A stretch of 64,000 nucleotides of DNA from Microbacterium luticocti DSM 19459 (GCF_000422405.1 NZ_AULS01000001.1:62001-126000); one strand, 5' to 3'; counted from the stretch's first letter, positions 8,273 through 21,896 are shown. A program made the numbers and translations. The notes: a model not told the origin generated them from the sequence alone.

Positions 8273-9480
8273 CCTCTCTGCGCGACGCGCGCGGCCCGTT
8301 CTTCGGCGACTTCGGCGGCCGGTACATGCCCGAGTCCCTCATCGCCGCGATCGACGAGCTCACCGCCGAGTACGAGGCCGCGATCGTCGACCCGGCGTTC
8401 CAGGCCGAGTTCTCGCGGCTGCTGCACTCGTACGCGGGGCGGCCGTCGCCGATCACCGAGGTGCCGCGCTTCGCTGCCCACGCCGGCGGTGCCCGGGTGT
8501 TCCTCAAACGCGAAGACCTTAACCACACCGGCTCGCACAAGATCAACAACGTGCTCGGTCAGGCACTGCTGACCAAGCGTCTGGGCAAGACCCGCGTGAT
8601 CGCCGAGACCGGGGCCGGGCAGCACGGTGTCGCCACCGCGACCGCCGCCGCCCTGTTCGGGTTCGAGTGCACCATCTACATGGGCGAGGTCGACACGCAG
8701 CGGCAGGCGCTGAACGTCGCCCGCATGCGGCTGCTGGGCGCCGAGGTGATCGCGGTGAAGACCGGGTCGCGCACGCTGAAGGACGCCATCAACGACGCCT
8801 ACCGTGACTGGGTCGCCAGCGTTCAGACCACGAACTACATCTTCGGCACGGCCGCCGGCCCCCACCCGTTCCCGGCGATGGTGCGTGACTTCCAGAAGGT
8901 CATCGGCGACGAGGCCCGCGCCCAACTGCTCGACGAGGTCGGCCGGCTTCCCGACGCGGTGCTCGCCTGCGTCGGCGGCGGCTCCAACGCCATCGGCATG
9001 TTCGATGCGTTCCTCGACGACGCGGATGTCGCCCTCTACGGCGTGGAGGCCGCAGGCGACGGGGTCGACACCGCCCGACACGCGGCATCCATCGAACGCG
9101 GCCGGGTCGGCGTGCTGCACGGCGCCAAGACGTACGTGCTGCAGAACGAGGACGGCCAGACCATCGAGTCGCACTCCATCTCGGCCGGGCTCGACTACCC
9201 GGGCGTCGGTCCCGAGCACGCGTGGCTGGCCTCGATCGGGCGGGCGCACTACATCCCGGCGACCGATGACGAGGCCATGCAGGCGCTGCGGCTGCTCAGC
9301 GAGACCGAGGGCATCATCCCCGCCATCGAGTCGGCGCACGCGCTGGCCGGAGCGCTGCGGGTCGGCCGCGAACTCGGCCCCGACGCGGTGCTGGCCGTGT
9401 GCCTGAGCGGCCGCGGCGACAAAGACATGGACACCGCCGCCCGCTACTTCGGCCTCTACGACGAAGGGGCGCTCGGATGA
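8269..9480 (+). CDS. trpB: Tryptophan synthase beta subunit
   Basis: Condenses indole with serine using PLP. 403 aa, standard length for TrpB1. The PLP lysine is Lys91 in HTGSHKINN; the phosphate-binding glycine loop [10 protein letters not shown] and the catalytic Glu in [11 protein letters not shown] are present, as is the [10 protein letters not shown] segment. The C-terminal [12 protein letters not shown] is intact. Overlaps trpC and trpA by 4 nt each, so the three are translationally coupled and alpha and beta subunits are made together. Confidence 0.96.
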   Translation: MTSLRDARGPFFGDFGGRYMPESLIAAIDELTAEYEAAIVDPAFQAEFSRLLHSYAGRPSPITEVPRFAAHAGGARVFLKREDLNHTGSHKINNVLGQALLTKRLGKTRVIAETGAGQHGVATATAAALFGFECTIYMGEVDTQRQALNVARMRLLGAEVIAVKTGSRTLKDAINDAYRDWVASVQTTNYIFGTAAGPHPFPAMVRDFQKVIGDEARAQLLDEVGRLPDAVLACVGGGSNAIGMFDAFLDDADVALYGVEAAGDGVDTARHAASIERGRVGVLHGAKTYVLQNEDGQTIESHSISAGLDYPGVGPEHAWLASIGRAHYIPATDDEAMQALRLLSETEGIIPAIESAHALAGALRVGRELGPDAVLAVCLSGRGDKDMDTAARYFGLYDEGALG

Positions 9481-10283
9481 CCTCCCGCACCGCCGCAGCC
9501 ATCGACGCCGCCCACGCCGCCGGGCGCGGCGCGTTCATCGGCTACCTGCCCCTGGGCTACCCCGACCTGCGCACGAGCATCGAGGCCGCCGTCGCCCTCG
9601 CCGACGCCGGCGCCGACATCCTCGAACTCGGACCGCCCTACTCCGACCCGGTCATGGACGGCACCGTCATCCAGGAGGCGTCCCAGGCGGCGTTGGCATC
9701 CGGGTTCCGCATCCGCGATCTGTTCCCGGCGGTGCGCGAGATCGCCGAGCGGTCGAACGTGCCGGTGCTGGTGATGACGTACTGGAACCTGGTGCTGCAG
9801 TACGGCGTCGACCGGTACGCCGACGAGTTGGCTGCGGCCGGGGGAGCGGGCCTGATCACGCCCGACATCACTCCGGACGCCGCGCCGGAGTGGATCGCGG
9901 CGAGCGAGCGCACCGGGCTCGACCGGATCTTCTTGGCCGCGCCCACCTCGACCGACGAGCGACTCGAGCTCATCGTGCGCAACACGACCGGGTTCGTGTA
10001 CACGGTCTCGACGATGGGCATCACCGGTGAACGGGCGCAGCTGGATGCCGCCGCCCGCACCCTGGTGGAACGGTTACGCCAGCATGGGGCACAGCGGTGC
10101 TGCGTGGGCATCGGCATCTCCAACGCCGACCAGGTCGCCGGCGTGCTCGAGTACGCCGACGGCGCCATCGTCGGCACCGCCCTGGTGCGCGCCCTGCGCG
10201 ACAAGGGCGTCGCCGGAGTCGGCGCGACCGCCCGTGCCCTGGCCGCGGGCACCGCGCACGGGGCCGCGCGCACGAACGCCTAG
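9477..10283 (+). CDS. trpA: Tryptophan synthase alpha subunit
   Basis: Cleaves indole-3-glycerol phosphate to indole and G3P; indole passes to TrpB. 268 aa. The catalytic Glu is in [12 protein letters not shown] and the catalytic Asp in VMDG; the family usually has GVPFSDPLADG here, so the loop is slightly altered ([10 protein letters not shown]) with both catalytic residues kept. [13 protein letters not shown] and [12 protein letters not shown] are the phosphate-binding loops. ATG overlaps the trpB stop. The TAG stop doubles as the start of the TAGACT -10 of lgt. Confidence 0.95.
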   Translation: MTSRTAAAIDAAHAAGRGAFIGYLPLGYPDLRTSIEAAVALADAGADILELGPPYSDPVMDGTVIQEASQAALASGFRIRDLFPAVREIAERSNVPVLVMTYWNLVLQYGVDRYADELAAAGGAGLITPDITPDAAPEWIAASERTGLDRIFLAAPTSTDERLELIVRNTTGFVYTVSTMGITGERAQLDAAARTLVERLRQHGAQRCCVGIGISNADQVAGVLEYADGAIVGTALVRALRDKGVAGVGATARALAAGTAHGAARTNA

Positions 10284-10286
10284 ACT
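10281..10286 (+). promoter_or_regulatory. -10 element of lgt, overlapping the trpA stop codon
   Basis: TAGACT, whose TAG is the trpA stop, is followed by 7 nt and the lgt ATG. No Shine-Dalgarno sequence lies between, which fits a leaderless lgt mRNA. Confidence 0.6.
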
Positions 10287-10293
10287 CGTACGC

Positions 10294-11289
10294 ATGACGT
10301 TCGCCCCCGCCAGCGCGCTGCACGGCGTGCTCGCCAGCATCCCGAGCCCGTCCATCAGCTACATCGACCTCGGGCCGCTGCGCATCCACTTCTACGCCCT
10401 GTGCATCATCGCCGGCATCGTCGTGGCCACGCTGATGACGAACCACCGGCTCACCAAGCGGGGCGGCGAACCCTGGGTGGTCATCGACATCGCTCTGATC
10501 GCGGTACCGCTGGCGATCATCTGCGCCCGCGCCTACCACGTGCTCACGCACTACTCGTTCTACTTCGGCCCGGGCAAGAACCCGCTGTCGGCGCTGTACA
10601 TCTGGGAGGGCGGCATCGCCATCTACGGCGCGCTGATCGGCGGCGCCGTGGGCGCGTGGCTGGGATGCCGGTGGACGGGCATCCGGTTCTGGAGCTTCGC
10701 CGACGCCCTGGCGCCGGGCCTGATCATCGCGCAGGCGATGGGGCGGCTGGGCAACTACTTCAACCACGAACTGTTCGGGCTGCCCACGAACCTGCCGTGG
10801 GGGCTTGAGATCGAGTCGAGCAACCCGGCGTTCCCGGCGGGCCTTGCGCCGGGCACCCTGTTCCACCCGACGTTCCTGTACGAGATGATCTGGAACCTGC
10901 TCGGCGCCGCGGTGATCCTGTGGGCCGGACAACGGTTCCGCATGCAGTGGGGGCGGCTGTTCGGCCTGTACCTGACCTGGTACAGCGCCGGCCGCATCGT
11001 GTGGGAGTCCATCCGCATCGACCCGAGCGACGTGTTCCTGGGGCTGCGCACCAACGTGTGGGCGGCGATCTTCGGCGTGATCGTGGGCCTGGTCATCATG
11101 ATCGTGCAGAAGCGCCGGCATCCGGGTCTCGAACCGTCACCGTATCGACCCGGACGCGAGTGGACCGGTCGCGGGGCTGTACAATCGGGAAACACCCCTG
11201 AGTACGTCGACACCAGCGAGCCTGGTCTCGACGACGATCCGGCCTCCCGCGCCACGAACGCGGACGCCTCACCGGCCACCGTCCGCTGA
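10294..11289 (+). CDS. lgt: Prolipoprotein diacylglyceryl transferase
   Basis: Integral membrane enzyme that transfers diacylglycerol from phosphatidylglycerol to the lipobox cysteine of prolipoproteins. 331 aa with about seven hydrophobic helices; the Lgt signature [16 protein letters not shown] lies near residues 150-165, and the [10 protein letters not shown] and [14 protein letters not shown] segments match the family. The C-terminal 50 residues are a polar tail. ATG chosen by the TAGACT hexamer 7 nt upstream; the longer frame overlaps trpA. The order trpA-lgt is standard in actinobacteria. The window also encodes lnt and candidate lipoproteins (46259-47212). Confidence 0.95.
   Translation: MTFAPASALHGVLASIPSPSISYIDLGPLRIHFYALCIIAGIVVATLMTNHRLTKRGGEPWVVIDIALIAVPLAIICARAYHVLTHYSFYFGPGKNPLSALYIWEGGIAIYGALIGGAVGAWLGCRWTGIRFWSFADALAPGLIIAQAMGRLGNYFNHELFGLPTNLPWGLEIESSNPAFPAGLAPGTLFHPTFLYEMIWNLLGAAVILWAGQRFRMQWGRLFGLYLTWYSAGRIVWESIRIDPSDVFLGLRTNVWAAIFGVIVGLVIMIVQKRRHPGLEPSPYRPGREWTGRGAVQSGNTPEYVDTSEPGLDDDPASRATNADASPATVR
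11180..11185 (+). promoter_or_regulatory. Possible -10 element for gltBD inside the lgt 3' end
   Basis: TACAAT is a good -10 match in a very GC-rich context and lies about 187 nt before the gltB GTG, which would give gltB a leader of some 180 nt. No convincing -35 was seen, and the hexamer could be a chance match inside lgt. Confidence 0.25.
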
Positions 11290-11371
11290 CCCACCGCTGG
11301 GATCGGACGGGCCTTCCCCTCCGACTCCTGGGCCGACGTCGTCCCATCCTGATCCGCACGGGAGGACGACT

Positions 11372-15938
<4,567 letters not shown>

Positions 15939-15946
<8 letters not shown>

Positions 15947-17405
15947 CCCGAAGGGTTTTCTGAAGGTGACCGAGCGCGAGCTGCCGCCGCGCCGGCCGGT
16001 CCCGGTGCGGATCATGGACTACAAGGAGGTCTACGAGGCCACCGACGGCGCGATGGTGCGCCGGCAGGCGAGCCGCTGCATGGACTGCGGCATCCCCTTC
16101 TGTCACCGCGGCTGCCCGTTGGGCAACCTCATCCCGGAGTGGAACGATCTCACGTTCCGCGACGAGATGCACGCCGCCAGCGAGCGGCTGCACGCGACGA
16201 ACAACTTCCCCGAGCTGACCGGACGCCTGTGCCCGGCACCGTGCGAGAGCGCGTGCGTACTCGGCATCAACCAGCCGGCGGTGACGATCAAACGCATCGA
16301 GCAGACCATCGCCGACGAGGCGTTCGCGCACGGCTGGGTCGAGCCCGAACTGCCGGGCCGGTTGAGCGGCAAGACGGTCGCCGTGGTCGGCTCCGGGCCC
16401 GCCGGGCTCGCCGCCGCGCAGCAGCTGACCCGCGCCGGGCACACCGTCGCGGTGTTCGAGCGCGACGACCGGATCGGCGGGTTGCTGCGCTACGGCATTC
16501 CCGACTTCAAGCTCGAGAAGCAGGTGCTCGACGCCCGGCTGCGCCAGATGGAGGCCGAGGGCACCAAGTTCCGCCCGGGCGTCGAGATCGGGCGCGACCT
16601 GGGCTGGGCCGACCTGCGGGCCCGGTACGACGCGGTCGTCGTCGCCACCGGCGCCACGGTGCCACGGGACCTGCCGATCCCCGGGCGCGATGCCGGTGGC
16701 ATCCACTTCGCCATGGAGTACCTGGTGCAGTCCAATCGGGTGGTCGCCGGCGACGAGGTCGCCGACCAGATCACCGCGGCCGGCAAGCACGTCATCGTCA
16801 TCGGCGGCGGCGACACCGGGTCGGACTGCATCGGCACCGCCCACCGGCAGGGCGCCCGCTCGGTCACGAACCTCGCGATCGGACGGCAGCCGTCGCCCGA
16901 CCGGCCGGCGCACCAGCCGTGGCCGATGTTCCCCACCGTGTTCGAAGTGCAGTCCTCGCACGAAGAGGGCGGTGAGCGCGCGTACCTCGCTTCGACGGTC
17001 GAGTTCCTCACCGGTGCCGACGGCACGGTGCGGGCGCTGCGGGTCGCCGAGACCGAGTTCGTCGACGGCGCCCGGGTGCCCAAGGCCGGCACCGAGCGCG
17101 AGATTCCGGCAGACCTGGTGCTGATCGCCATGGGCTTCACGGGCCCGGAACACGACGGCATCGCCGCCGAGCTCGACGTCGCCGTCACCGGGCGTGGGGC
17201 ACTGCAGCGCTCCGGTGACTACCAGAGCGCGACCGAGGGGGTGTTCGTGGCCGGCGATGCCGGACGCGGACAGTCGCTCATCGTGTGGGCGATCGCGGAG
17301 GGACGGGCGGCGGCCGCGGCCGTCGACCGGTACCTGACCGGCGAGACCGCCCTGCCCGCTCCGGTGGCCCCCGGCGATGTCGCGATCGGCCTGCAGCCCG
17401 CGTAG
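15939..17405 (+). CDS. gltD: Glutamate synthase small subunit
   Basis: NADPH-dependent FAD flavoprotein that feeds electrons to GltB. 488 aa. The N-terminal segment carries the low-potential 4Fe-4S cysteines ([17 protein letters not shown] and [10 protein letters not shown]), followed by the FAD motif [14 protein letters not shown] near residue 150 and the NADPH motif [13 protein letters not shown] near 290. The C-terminal [14 protein letters not shown] completes the FAD site. ATG lies within the end of gltB, so the subunits are coupled. The TAG stop is part of a TAGGCT hexamer that may drive pyk. Confidence 0.95.
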
Positions 17406-17408
17406 GCT
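17403..17408 (+). promoter_or_regulatory. Likely -10 element of pyk, overlapping the gltD stop codon
   Basis: TAGGCT starting with the gltD TAG stop. The pyk ATG lies 59 nt downstream behind a GGAG Shine-Dalgarno, so this would give a leadered mRNA. Confidence 0.45.
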
Positions 17409-17467
17409 GGCGGAGGAATTCCAGTTTTGCTCGTTCCCTTTACAAACCCACGGAGAATCAGCTCGGT

Positions 17468-18916
17468 ATGAGACGCGCCAAGATCGTCGCCACACTCGGG
17501 CCCGCCACGTCGACGTATGAGATGGTCCGCGCGATCATCGACGCCGGCGTGGACGTGGCACGGTTCAACCTCAGCCACGGCGACTACGCCGTGCACGAGA
17601 ACAACTTCGCCAACGTGCGCAAGGCCGCCGACGACGCAAACCGGCCGGTGGCCGTGCTCGTCGACCTGCAGGGGCCGAAGATCCGCCTCGGCAAGTTCGC
17701 CGACGGCCCGCACGAGTTGGCCGAGGGCGATGTGTTCACCATCACCACCGAAGACGTGCCCGGCACCAAGGATCTCGTCTCGACGACGTTCGCGGGGCTG
17801 CCCGACGACGTCTCGCCGGGCGACTTCCTGCTGATCGACGACGGCAAGGTGCGGGTACAGGTCACCTCGGTGGACGGACCGGCGGTCACCACCCGGGTGG
17901 TCGTGGGCGGGCCGGTGTCCGACAACAAGGGCATCAACCTGCCGGGCGTCGCGGTGAACGTGCCGGCGCTGAGCGAGAAGGACGAGGCCGATCTGCGCTG
18001 GGCGCTGAACATCGGTGCCGACATCATCGCCCTGTCGTTCGTGCGCGACGCGAAGGACGTGCAGCGCGTGCACGTGATCATGGCCGAAGAGGGCCGTCGC
18101 GTGCCGGTGATCGCCAAGATCGAGAAGCCGCAGGCGGTCGACCACCTCGAAGAGATCATCGACGCGTTCGACGGCATCATGGTGGCGCGCGGTGACCTGG
18201 CGGTGGAGCTGCCGCTGGAGGCGGTGCCGATCGTGCAGAAGCGTGCCGTCGAACTGTGCCGTCGCATGGCGAAGCCCGTGATCGTGGCCACGCAGATGCT
18301 CGAGTCGATGACGCACTCTCCGGTGCCCACCCGGGCCGAGGCGTCCGACGTCGCCAACGCGGTGCTCGATGGCGCCGACGCGGTCATGCTCTCGGGCGAG
18401 ACCAGTGTGGGGGAGTACCCCGTGGTGACGGTCGAGACGATGGCGCGCATCATCGAGTCGACCGAGGAGCACGGTCTGGAGCGCATCCTGCCGCTGGGCA
18501 CCAAGCCCCGCACGCAGGGCGGGGCCATCACCGCCGCGGCGCTCGAGGTCGCCGAGTTCATCGACGCCAAGTACCTGTGCATCTTCACCGAGTCCGGTGA
18601 CACCGCGCGGCGGATGTCGCGGCTGCGCCCGAAGATGCCGATGATCGCGTTCGCCGCCGAGCCGGCGATCCGCCGCCGCATGGCGTTGACCTGGGGCATC
18701 CACTCGACCCTGGTCGAGCATGTGCCGCACACCGACCGCATGTTCCTGCAGGTCGACGACTACCTGCTCGGCAACGACATGGCTCAGGTGGGCGACAAGG
18801 TCGTCGTCGTGTCGGGCTCCCCGCCCGGCATCGTCGGGTCGACCAACGACATCCGTGTGCACAAGGTCGGCGACGCCATCCACGGCGCGGCACCCATCTA
18901 CCGCGACCACCGGTAG
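17468..18916 (+). CDS. pyk: Pyruvate kinase
   Basis: Last step of glycolysis, PEP + ADP to pyruvate + ATP. 482 aa. Motifs in order: MRRAKIVATLGPAT at the N-terminus, ARFNLSHGDYAVH, LVDLQGPKIRLG, the B domain (about 70-165), KIEKPQAVDHL with the catalytic Lys, the metal-binding EIIDAFDGIMVARGDLAVE, and ATQMLESMTHSPVPTRAE. The C-terminal domain carries the allosteric site. ATG chosen because the conserved N-terminus begins there and GGAGAATC precedes it. A strong terminator follows 16 bp after the stop. pyk upstream of polA and the PdtaR gene is also the M. tuberculosis order (Rv1617, Rv1626, Rv1629). Confidence 0.96.
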   Translation: MRRAKIVATLGPATSTYEMVRAIIDAGVDVARFNLSHGDYAVHENNFANVRKAADDANRPVAVLVDLQGPKIRLGKFADGPHELAEGDVFTITTEDVPGTKDLVSTTFAGLPDDVSPGDFLLIDDGKVRVQVTSVDGPAVTTRVVVGGPVSDNKGINLPGVAVNVPALSEKDEADLRWALNIGADIIALSFVRDAKDVQRVHVIMAEEGRRVPVIAKIEKPQAVDHLEEIIDAFDGIMVARGDLAVELPLEAVPIVQKRAVELCRRMAKPVIVATQMLESMTHSPVPTRAEASDVANAVLDGADAVMLSGETSVGEYPVVTVETMARIIESTEEHGLERILPLGTKPRTQGGAITAAALEVAEFIDAKYLCIFTESGDTARRMSRLRPKMPMIAFAAEPAIRRRMALTWGIHSTLVEHVPHTDRMFLQVDDYLLGNDMAQVGDKVVVVSGSPPGIVGSTNDIRVHKVGDAIHGAAPIYRDHR

Positions 18917-18931
18917 TCGCACACGGCACGC

Positions 18932-18966
18932 AATGCGGGATGCCTCGGGCTGAGGCATCCCGCATT
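18932..18966 (+). terminator. Rho-independent-type hairpin after pyk
   Basis: A perfect 15-bp stem (left arm AATGCGGGATGCCTC) closes a 5-nt loop GGGCT, directly downstream of pyk. There is only a short T tract after it, which is common in high-GC actinobacteria. Confidence 0.85.
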
Positions 18967-18988
18967 CGTCGCCTCATCGGCCGCATCG

Positions 18989-19296
18989 GGCGGCGTCTTG
19001 TGAGACCGCGCCGGGCGGGTCGCAGAACGTGCCGGATACTGCGCGGTCAGGCGGCGCGTTGTGAGACCGCAATCTACGGGTCGCAGAACGTGCCGGCTGC
19101 TGCGCGGTCAGGCGGCGTGTTGTGAGACCTGCCGCAGCGCGGGTCGCAGAAGGTGCCGGATGCTGTGCCGCCGGGCGGCGTCTTGTGAGACCGGGCCGGG
19201 CGGGTCGCAGAAGGTGCCGGATGCTGTGCCGCCGGGCGGCGTGTTGTGAGACCTACCGCGGCGCGGTTCGTAGAAGGTGCCGGCTTCGGGCACGGG
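18989..19296. repeat. REP-like palindromic repeat array 1 (five units, 61-63 bp)
   Basis: Five tandem units begin with GGCGGCG at 18989, 19050, 19111, 19174 and 19235 (spacings 61, 61, 63, 61). Each contains TTGTGAGACC, a variable 10-12 nt GC-rich spacer, GGGTCGCAGAA(C/G)GTGCCGG and a second spacer. The TGTGAGACC and GGTCGCAGA blocks are imperfect inverted copies (14 of 17 over the longer arms), so every block can pair with its neighbour on either side. The same unit appears in reverse orientation at 20022-20357. No gene was found in this stretch; apparent reading frames simply translate the repeat. The tRNA-Leu gene begins 83 bp later. Confidence 0.85.
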
Positions 19297-19359
19297 ATGT
19301 CGCGTCTTGCTCGACGCGCTCGACCGTCTCCTCGCTGCGAGCGGCGCCGCCGGCTGCGA

Positions 19360-19365
19360 TAGGCT
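19360..19365 (+). promoter_or_regulatory. -10 element of tRNA-Leu(CAA)
   Basis: TAGGCT ends 13 nt before the first base of the tRNA, a suitable distance for a tRNA promoter with a short 5' leader. Confidence 0.5.
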
Positions 19366-19378
19366 GGGGCGCACGTGC

Positions 19379-19461
19379 GCCGGTGTGGCGGAATGGCAGA
19401 CGCGACCGACTCAAACTCGGTTGCCCGCAAGGGCGTGTGGGTTCGACTCCCACCACCGGCA
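19379..19461 (+). tRNA. tRNA-Leu, anticodon CAA
   Basis: An 83-nt cloverleaf: the acceptor GCCGGTG pairs fully with CACCGGC, with discriminator A at 19461 and no encoded CCA. The anticodon stem ACCGA/TCGGT encloses CTCAAAC with anticodon CAA at 19412-19414, reading TTG codons. A long variable arm (GCCCGCAAGGGC) marks a type II leucine tRNA; the T arm has the GTTCGACTC loop. It stands alone between the two repeat arrays. Confidence 0.95.
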
Positions 19462-19491
19462 CGTCTGTCTCACCGGGCGCCCGAGCGCGGG

Positions 19492-19920
19492 TCAGTGCAT
19501 GCCGTAGGCGCGGTGGATGTCGAACTCGTAGACCAGGCGCTTCTCGTCGATCATCGCGGCCACGAACGCGTCCTCGTCCAGTGTCTTTCCGTACCACATC
19601 AGCGGACCGGCGGGCCGGTTCTGCATCGTGCGGAACAGGCGCAGCGACAGGTCCGGCGCATCGGGTCCGTCGAGCACGCGGACGGTCGTCTCGAGCGTGA
19701 GATACCCGTGACCGGCGTCGTGGACGTACAGCGTGCAGCGCGGATCGGCGCGCAACCGCCGGGTGCGCACGCGATCGGCGGTGCCGCTGCTCCACAGCCG
19801 GCCGTCGACCACCACCACACCCACGCGCACCGCTTTGGGTACGCCGTCGGCGCCGACCGTGATCATCGCGGCCGAGTGGGTCGCCTCCAGGAATGCACGA
19901 TCCTTCGCGGACAGGTTCAT
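19492..19920 (-). CDS. PPOX-class (pyridoxamine 5'-phosphate oxidase-like) flavin or F420 oxidoreductase
   Basis: A 142-aa split-beta-barrel protein. It begins MNLSAKDRAFLEATHSAAM, followed by ITVGADGVPKAVRVGVVVVDGRL, the usual start of PPOX-class proteins, then a TADRVRTRRLRADPRCTLYV segment (cofactor phosphate contacts) and a beta strand with LTLETTVRVLDG. Family members bind FMN or F420; which one cannot be told here. ATG 19920 is chosen because TACGAT lies 6 nt upstream and the frame beyond it is only translated repeat. It is enclosed, with tRNA-Leu, by two inverted repeat arrays. Confidence 0.75.
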   Translation of the reverse strand: MNLSAKDRAFLEATHSAAMITVGADGVPKAVRVGVVVVDGRLWSSGTADRVRTRRLRADPRCTLYVHDAGHGYLTLETTVRVLDGPDAPDLSLRLFRTMQNRPAGPLMWYGKTLDEDAFVAAMIDEKRLVYEFDIHRAYGMH

Positions 19921-19926
19921 ACCGCG

Positions 19927-19932
19927 ATCGTA
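19927..19932 (-). promoter_or_regulatory. -10 element of the PPOX gene (leaderless type)
   Basis: On the minus strand TACGAT is followed by 6 nt and the ATG at 19920, with no Shine-Dalgarno sequence. Confidence 0.5.
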
Positions 19933-20021
19933 TGTCGCGCTCAGTCGCCCGGCCAGACCGACAGCACAGACCCAACCGCCCAGGTCGCCAGTCGAGTGCA
20001 CGCCGGGCAACGTCACCGCCC

Positions 20022-20357
20022 GGCACGTTCTGCGACCCGCGCCGCACCAGGTCTCACAAGACGCCGCCTCGCCGAGCAGCATCCGGCACGTTCTGCGACC
20101 CGCGCCGCGCCAGGTCTCACAAGACGCCGCCCGGCGGCGCAGCATCCGGCATCTTCTGCGACCCGTGCGGCGCGGTCTCATAAGACGCCGCCCGGCGGCG
20201 CAGGATCCGGCATCTTCTGCGACCCGTGCGGCGCGGTCTCATAAGACGCCGCCCGGCGGCGCAGGATCCGGCATCTTCTGCGACCCGTACGGCGCGGTCT
20301 CACAAGAGGCCGCCCGGCGGCACAGCATCCGGCACCTTCTGCGACCCGCACGGCGCG
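20022..20357. repeat. REP-like palindromic repeat array 2 (opposite orientation)
   Basis: Units start with GGCA(C/T)(G/C)TTCTGCGACC at 20022, 20085, 20148, 20209, 20270 and a partial sixth at 20331 (spacings 63, 63, 61, 61, 61). Each holds TTCTGCGACCCG, a short spacer, GGTCTCA(C/T)AAGA and CGCCGCCCGGCGGCGCAG. It is the reverse complement of array 1, so the two form a long inverted repeat around 19297-20021. The two units starting at 20148 and 20209 are identical, implying recent duplication. There is no gene between 19921 and 20420 other than these repeats. Confidence 0.85.
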
Positions 20358-20408
20358 ACGATGACCCGCAGAGTGCGCCCGCTCGCACGTGCGGGAAGCG
20401 CCATACCG

Positions 20409-20414
20409 TAGGAT
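20409..20414 (+). promoter_or_regulatory. -10 element of the ANTAR regulator gene (leaderless type)
   Basis: TAGGAT followed by 6 nt and the GTG at 20421. It lies about 50 bp beyond the end of repeat array 2. Confidence 0.6.
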
Positions 20415-20420
20415 CGTAAG

Positions 20421-21035
20421 GTGACTGAGCAGGAACAGAACTCCGCTGCAACCGCCCCGCGCCGTGTCGTGGTGGCCGAGGACGAATCGCTGATCCGGCT
20501 GGACATCGTCGAGATCCTGCGCGACAACGGGTTCGACGTGGTCGGAGAGGCCGGCGACGGAGAGACCGCCGTGCAGCTGGCCACCGAGCTGCGGCCCGAT
20601 CTGGTCATCATGGACGTCAAGATGCCGCAGCTGGACGGCATCTCGGCCGCCGAGAAGCTCAGCAAGAACCACATCGCCCCGGTGGTGCTGCTCACCGCGT
20701 TCAGCCAGAAGGAGCTCGTCGAGCGTGCCAGTGAGGCCGGTGCCCTGGCCTACGTCGTCAAGCCGTTCACTCCGAACGACCTGCTGCCGGCGATCGAGAT
20801 CGCCCTGGCCCGGCACGAGCAGATCATCACGCTCGAGGCCGAAGTGCAGGACATGGTCGAGCGCTTCGAGACCCGCAAGCTCGTCGACCGCGCGAAGGGC
20901 CTGCTCAACGAGAAGATGGGCCTGACCGAGCCCGAGGCGTTCCGCTGGATCCAGAAGGCGTCGATGGATCGGCGCCTCACCATGCAGGATGTCGCCAAGG
21001 CGATCATCGAGCAGCTCGCCCCGAAGAAGAGCTGA
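20421..21035 (+). CDS. pdtaR: ANTAR-domain response regulator, PdtaR type
   Basis: A 204-aa two-domain regulator: an N-terminal receiver with acidic pocket VVVAEDE, phosphoacceptor Asp65 in VIMDVKMP, the Thr of LLTAFS and the Lys of VVKPFT, joined by a helix to a C-terminal ANTAR RNA-binding domain (about 140-200; LVDRAKGLLNEKMGLTEPEAFRWIQK). ANTAR proteins act as antiterminators on two-hairpin RNA targets. The partner kinase PdtaS is not in the window. Context matches Rv1626, between pyk and polA in M. tuberculosis. GTG start with a TAGGAT hexamer 6 nt upstream. Confidence 0.88.
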   Translation: MTEQEQNSAATAPRRVVVAEDESLIRLDIVEILRDNGFDVVGEAGDGETAVQLATELRPDLVIMDVKMPQLDGISAAEKLSKNHIAPVVLLTAFSQKELVERASEAGALAYVVKPFTPNDLLPAIEIALARHEQIITLEAEVQDMVERFETRKLVDRAKGLLNEKMGLTEPEAFRWIQKASMDRRLTMQDVAKAIIEQLAPKKS

Positions 21036-21118
21036 GCTTCGAGCTCGCCGTCAGCGACTTGTCCACAGATGCCGCTTCCGGCTCCCGCCGGAACCAGACA
21101 ACGCGTAGGGTCGTGGAC

Positions 21119-21397
21119 ATGCCGATGTCACCCGCCGCGATGGAGCTGAAGGTCGCACAGCTCGACAACGATGTGCAGGCCATCTACGAGATGATCTCGT
21201 CGATCGACGGCACCCTGCGCCGGCATCACAATCGCCTGAACGAGATCAGTACCCAGCTGACGGGGGTGCACGAGCGCCTGAACGCGCACGATGCTCGATT
21301 CGATGGGGTCGATTCCCGGCTCGGTGCCGTCGAGAAGCGGCTCGGGTCTATGGACGGCAAACTCGCCGAGATCCTCGCCCTGCTCACCGCACGCTGA
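21119..21397 (+). CDS. Small coiled-coil protein of unknown function
   Basis: A 92-aa soluble protein with no recognised domain. From about residue 10 to the end it shows heptad spacing of hydrophobic residues (LKVAQLDNDVQAIYEMISSI, then TQLTGVHERLNAHDARFDGV and DSRLGAVEKRLGSMDGKLAEIL), typical of a long coiled coil resembling the DUF-type 'hemolysin XhlA-like' helices. The ATG at 21119 is favoured because TAGGGT lies 7 nt upstream (21106-21111); GTG 21113 and ATG 21125 are alternatives. It converges with the thioesterase gene, with 6 bp between the stops. Confidence 0.55.
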   Translation: MPMSPAAMELKVAQLDNDVQAIYEMISSIDGTLRRHHNRLNEISTQLTGVHERLNAHDARFDGVDSRLGAVEKRLGSMDGKLAEILALLTAR

Positions 21398-21403
21398 GAC
21401 GGC

Positions 21404-21838
21404 TCAACGCGCGGGCATGTCCTTGATCAGGTTCGTGATCCGCACCGTGGAGCAGCGACGGCCCTGCTCGTCGCTCACCACGATCTCGTGCACCGTCATG
21501 CTGCGGCCCAGATGGATCGGTGTGCACACGCCCGTCACGTAGCCGGAGGTCGCCGATCGCGTGTGCGTGGCGTTGATGTCCACGCCCACGGCCAATCGCC
21601 CCGGCCCGGCGTGGAAGTTCGCATGCATCGAGCCCAGCGATTCGCCCAGCACCACGTACGCACCACCGTGCAACAGGCCCACCGGCTGGGTGTTGCCCGC
21701 CACCGGCATCCGTGCCGCGCAGCGCTCAGCCGAGAACTCGGTCCACTCGATGCCCATCCGCGCGGCAAGGGCGCCCATGCCGCGTTCGCGCGCCCACTCC
21801 AGCGGAGTCGGGGTGTCGGTCGGGGCCTGCTCAGCCAT
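21404..21838 (-). CDS. PaaI-type hotdog thioesterase
   Basis: A 144-aa hotdog-fold protein. The central helix signature GLLHGGAYVVLGESLGSM (about 53-70) with the HGG motif is that of PaaI/4HBT thioesterases, which hydrolyse acyl-CoAs; the Glu in the helix is the usual catalytic residue. The beta strands GVDINATHTRSATSGYVTGVC follow. Substrate unknown. ATG at 21838. It is divergent from polA, with 58 bp between the starts. Confidence 0.8.
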   Translation of the reverse strand: MAEQAPTDTPTPLEWARERGMGALAARMGIEWTEFSAERCAARMPVAGNTQPVGLLHGGAYVVLGESLGSMHANFHAGPGRLAVGVDINATHTRSATSGYVTGVCTPIHLGRSMTVHEIVVSDEQGRRCSTVRITNLIKDMPAR

Positions 21839-21884
21839 CGCTGCCTTCCGGTCGGGGGCCGATTCGGATGTCCGTCGCCCTGGC

Positions 21885-21890
21885 TAGGCT
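21885..21890 (+). promoter_or_regulatory. -10 element of polA (leaderless type)
   Basis: TAGGCT, 6 nt spacer, then the polA GTG; no Shine-Dalgarno sequence lies in the spacer. Confidence 0.6.
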
Positions 21891-21896
21891 GACAGG

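Noticed and set aside
11290..11371. Riboswitch or attenuator in the gltB leader
   Set aside because: Only about 80 bp of non-coding leader, no recognisable riboswitch core or paired terminator/antiterminator hairpins.
18940..19250. Short open frames over repeat array 1 (and likewise over array 2)
   Set aside because: They are translations of the palindromic repeat in several frames on both strands, with Arg/Cys-rich nonsense and no start signals.
18989..20357. CRISPR array
   Set aside because: Units are palindromic and contiguous, the spacers between conserved blocks are near-identical and only 10-20 nt long, and no cas gene is near.
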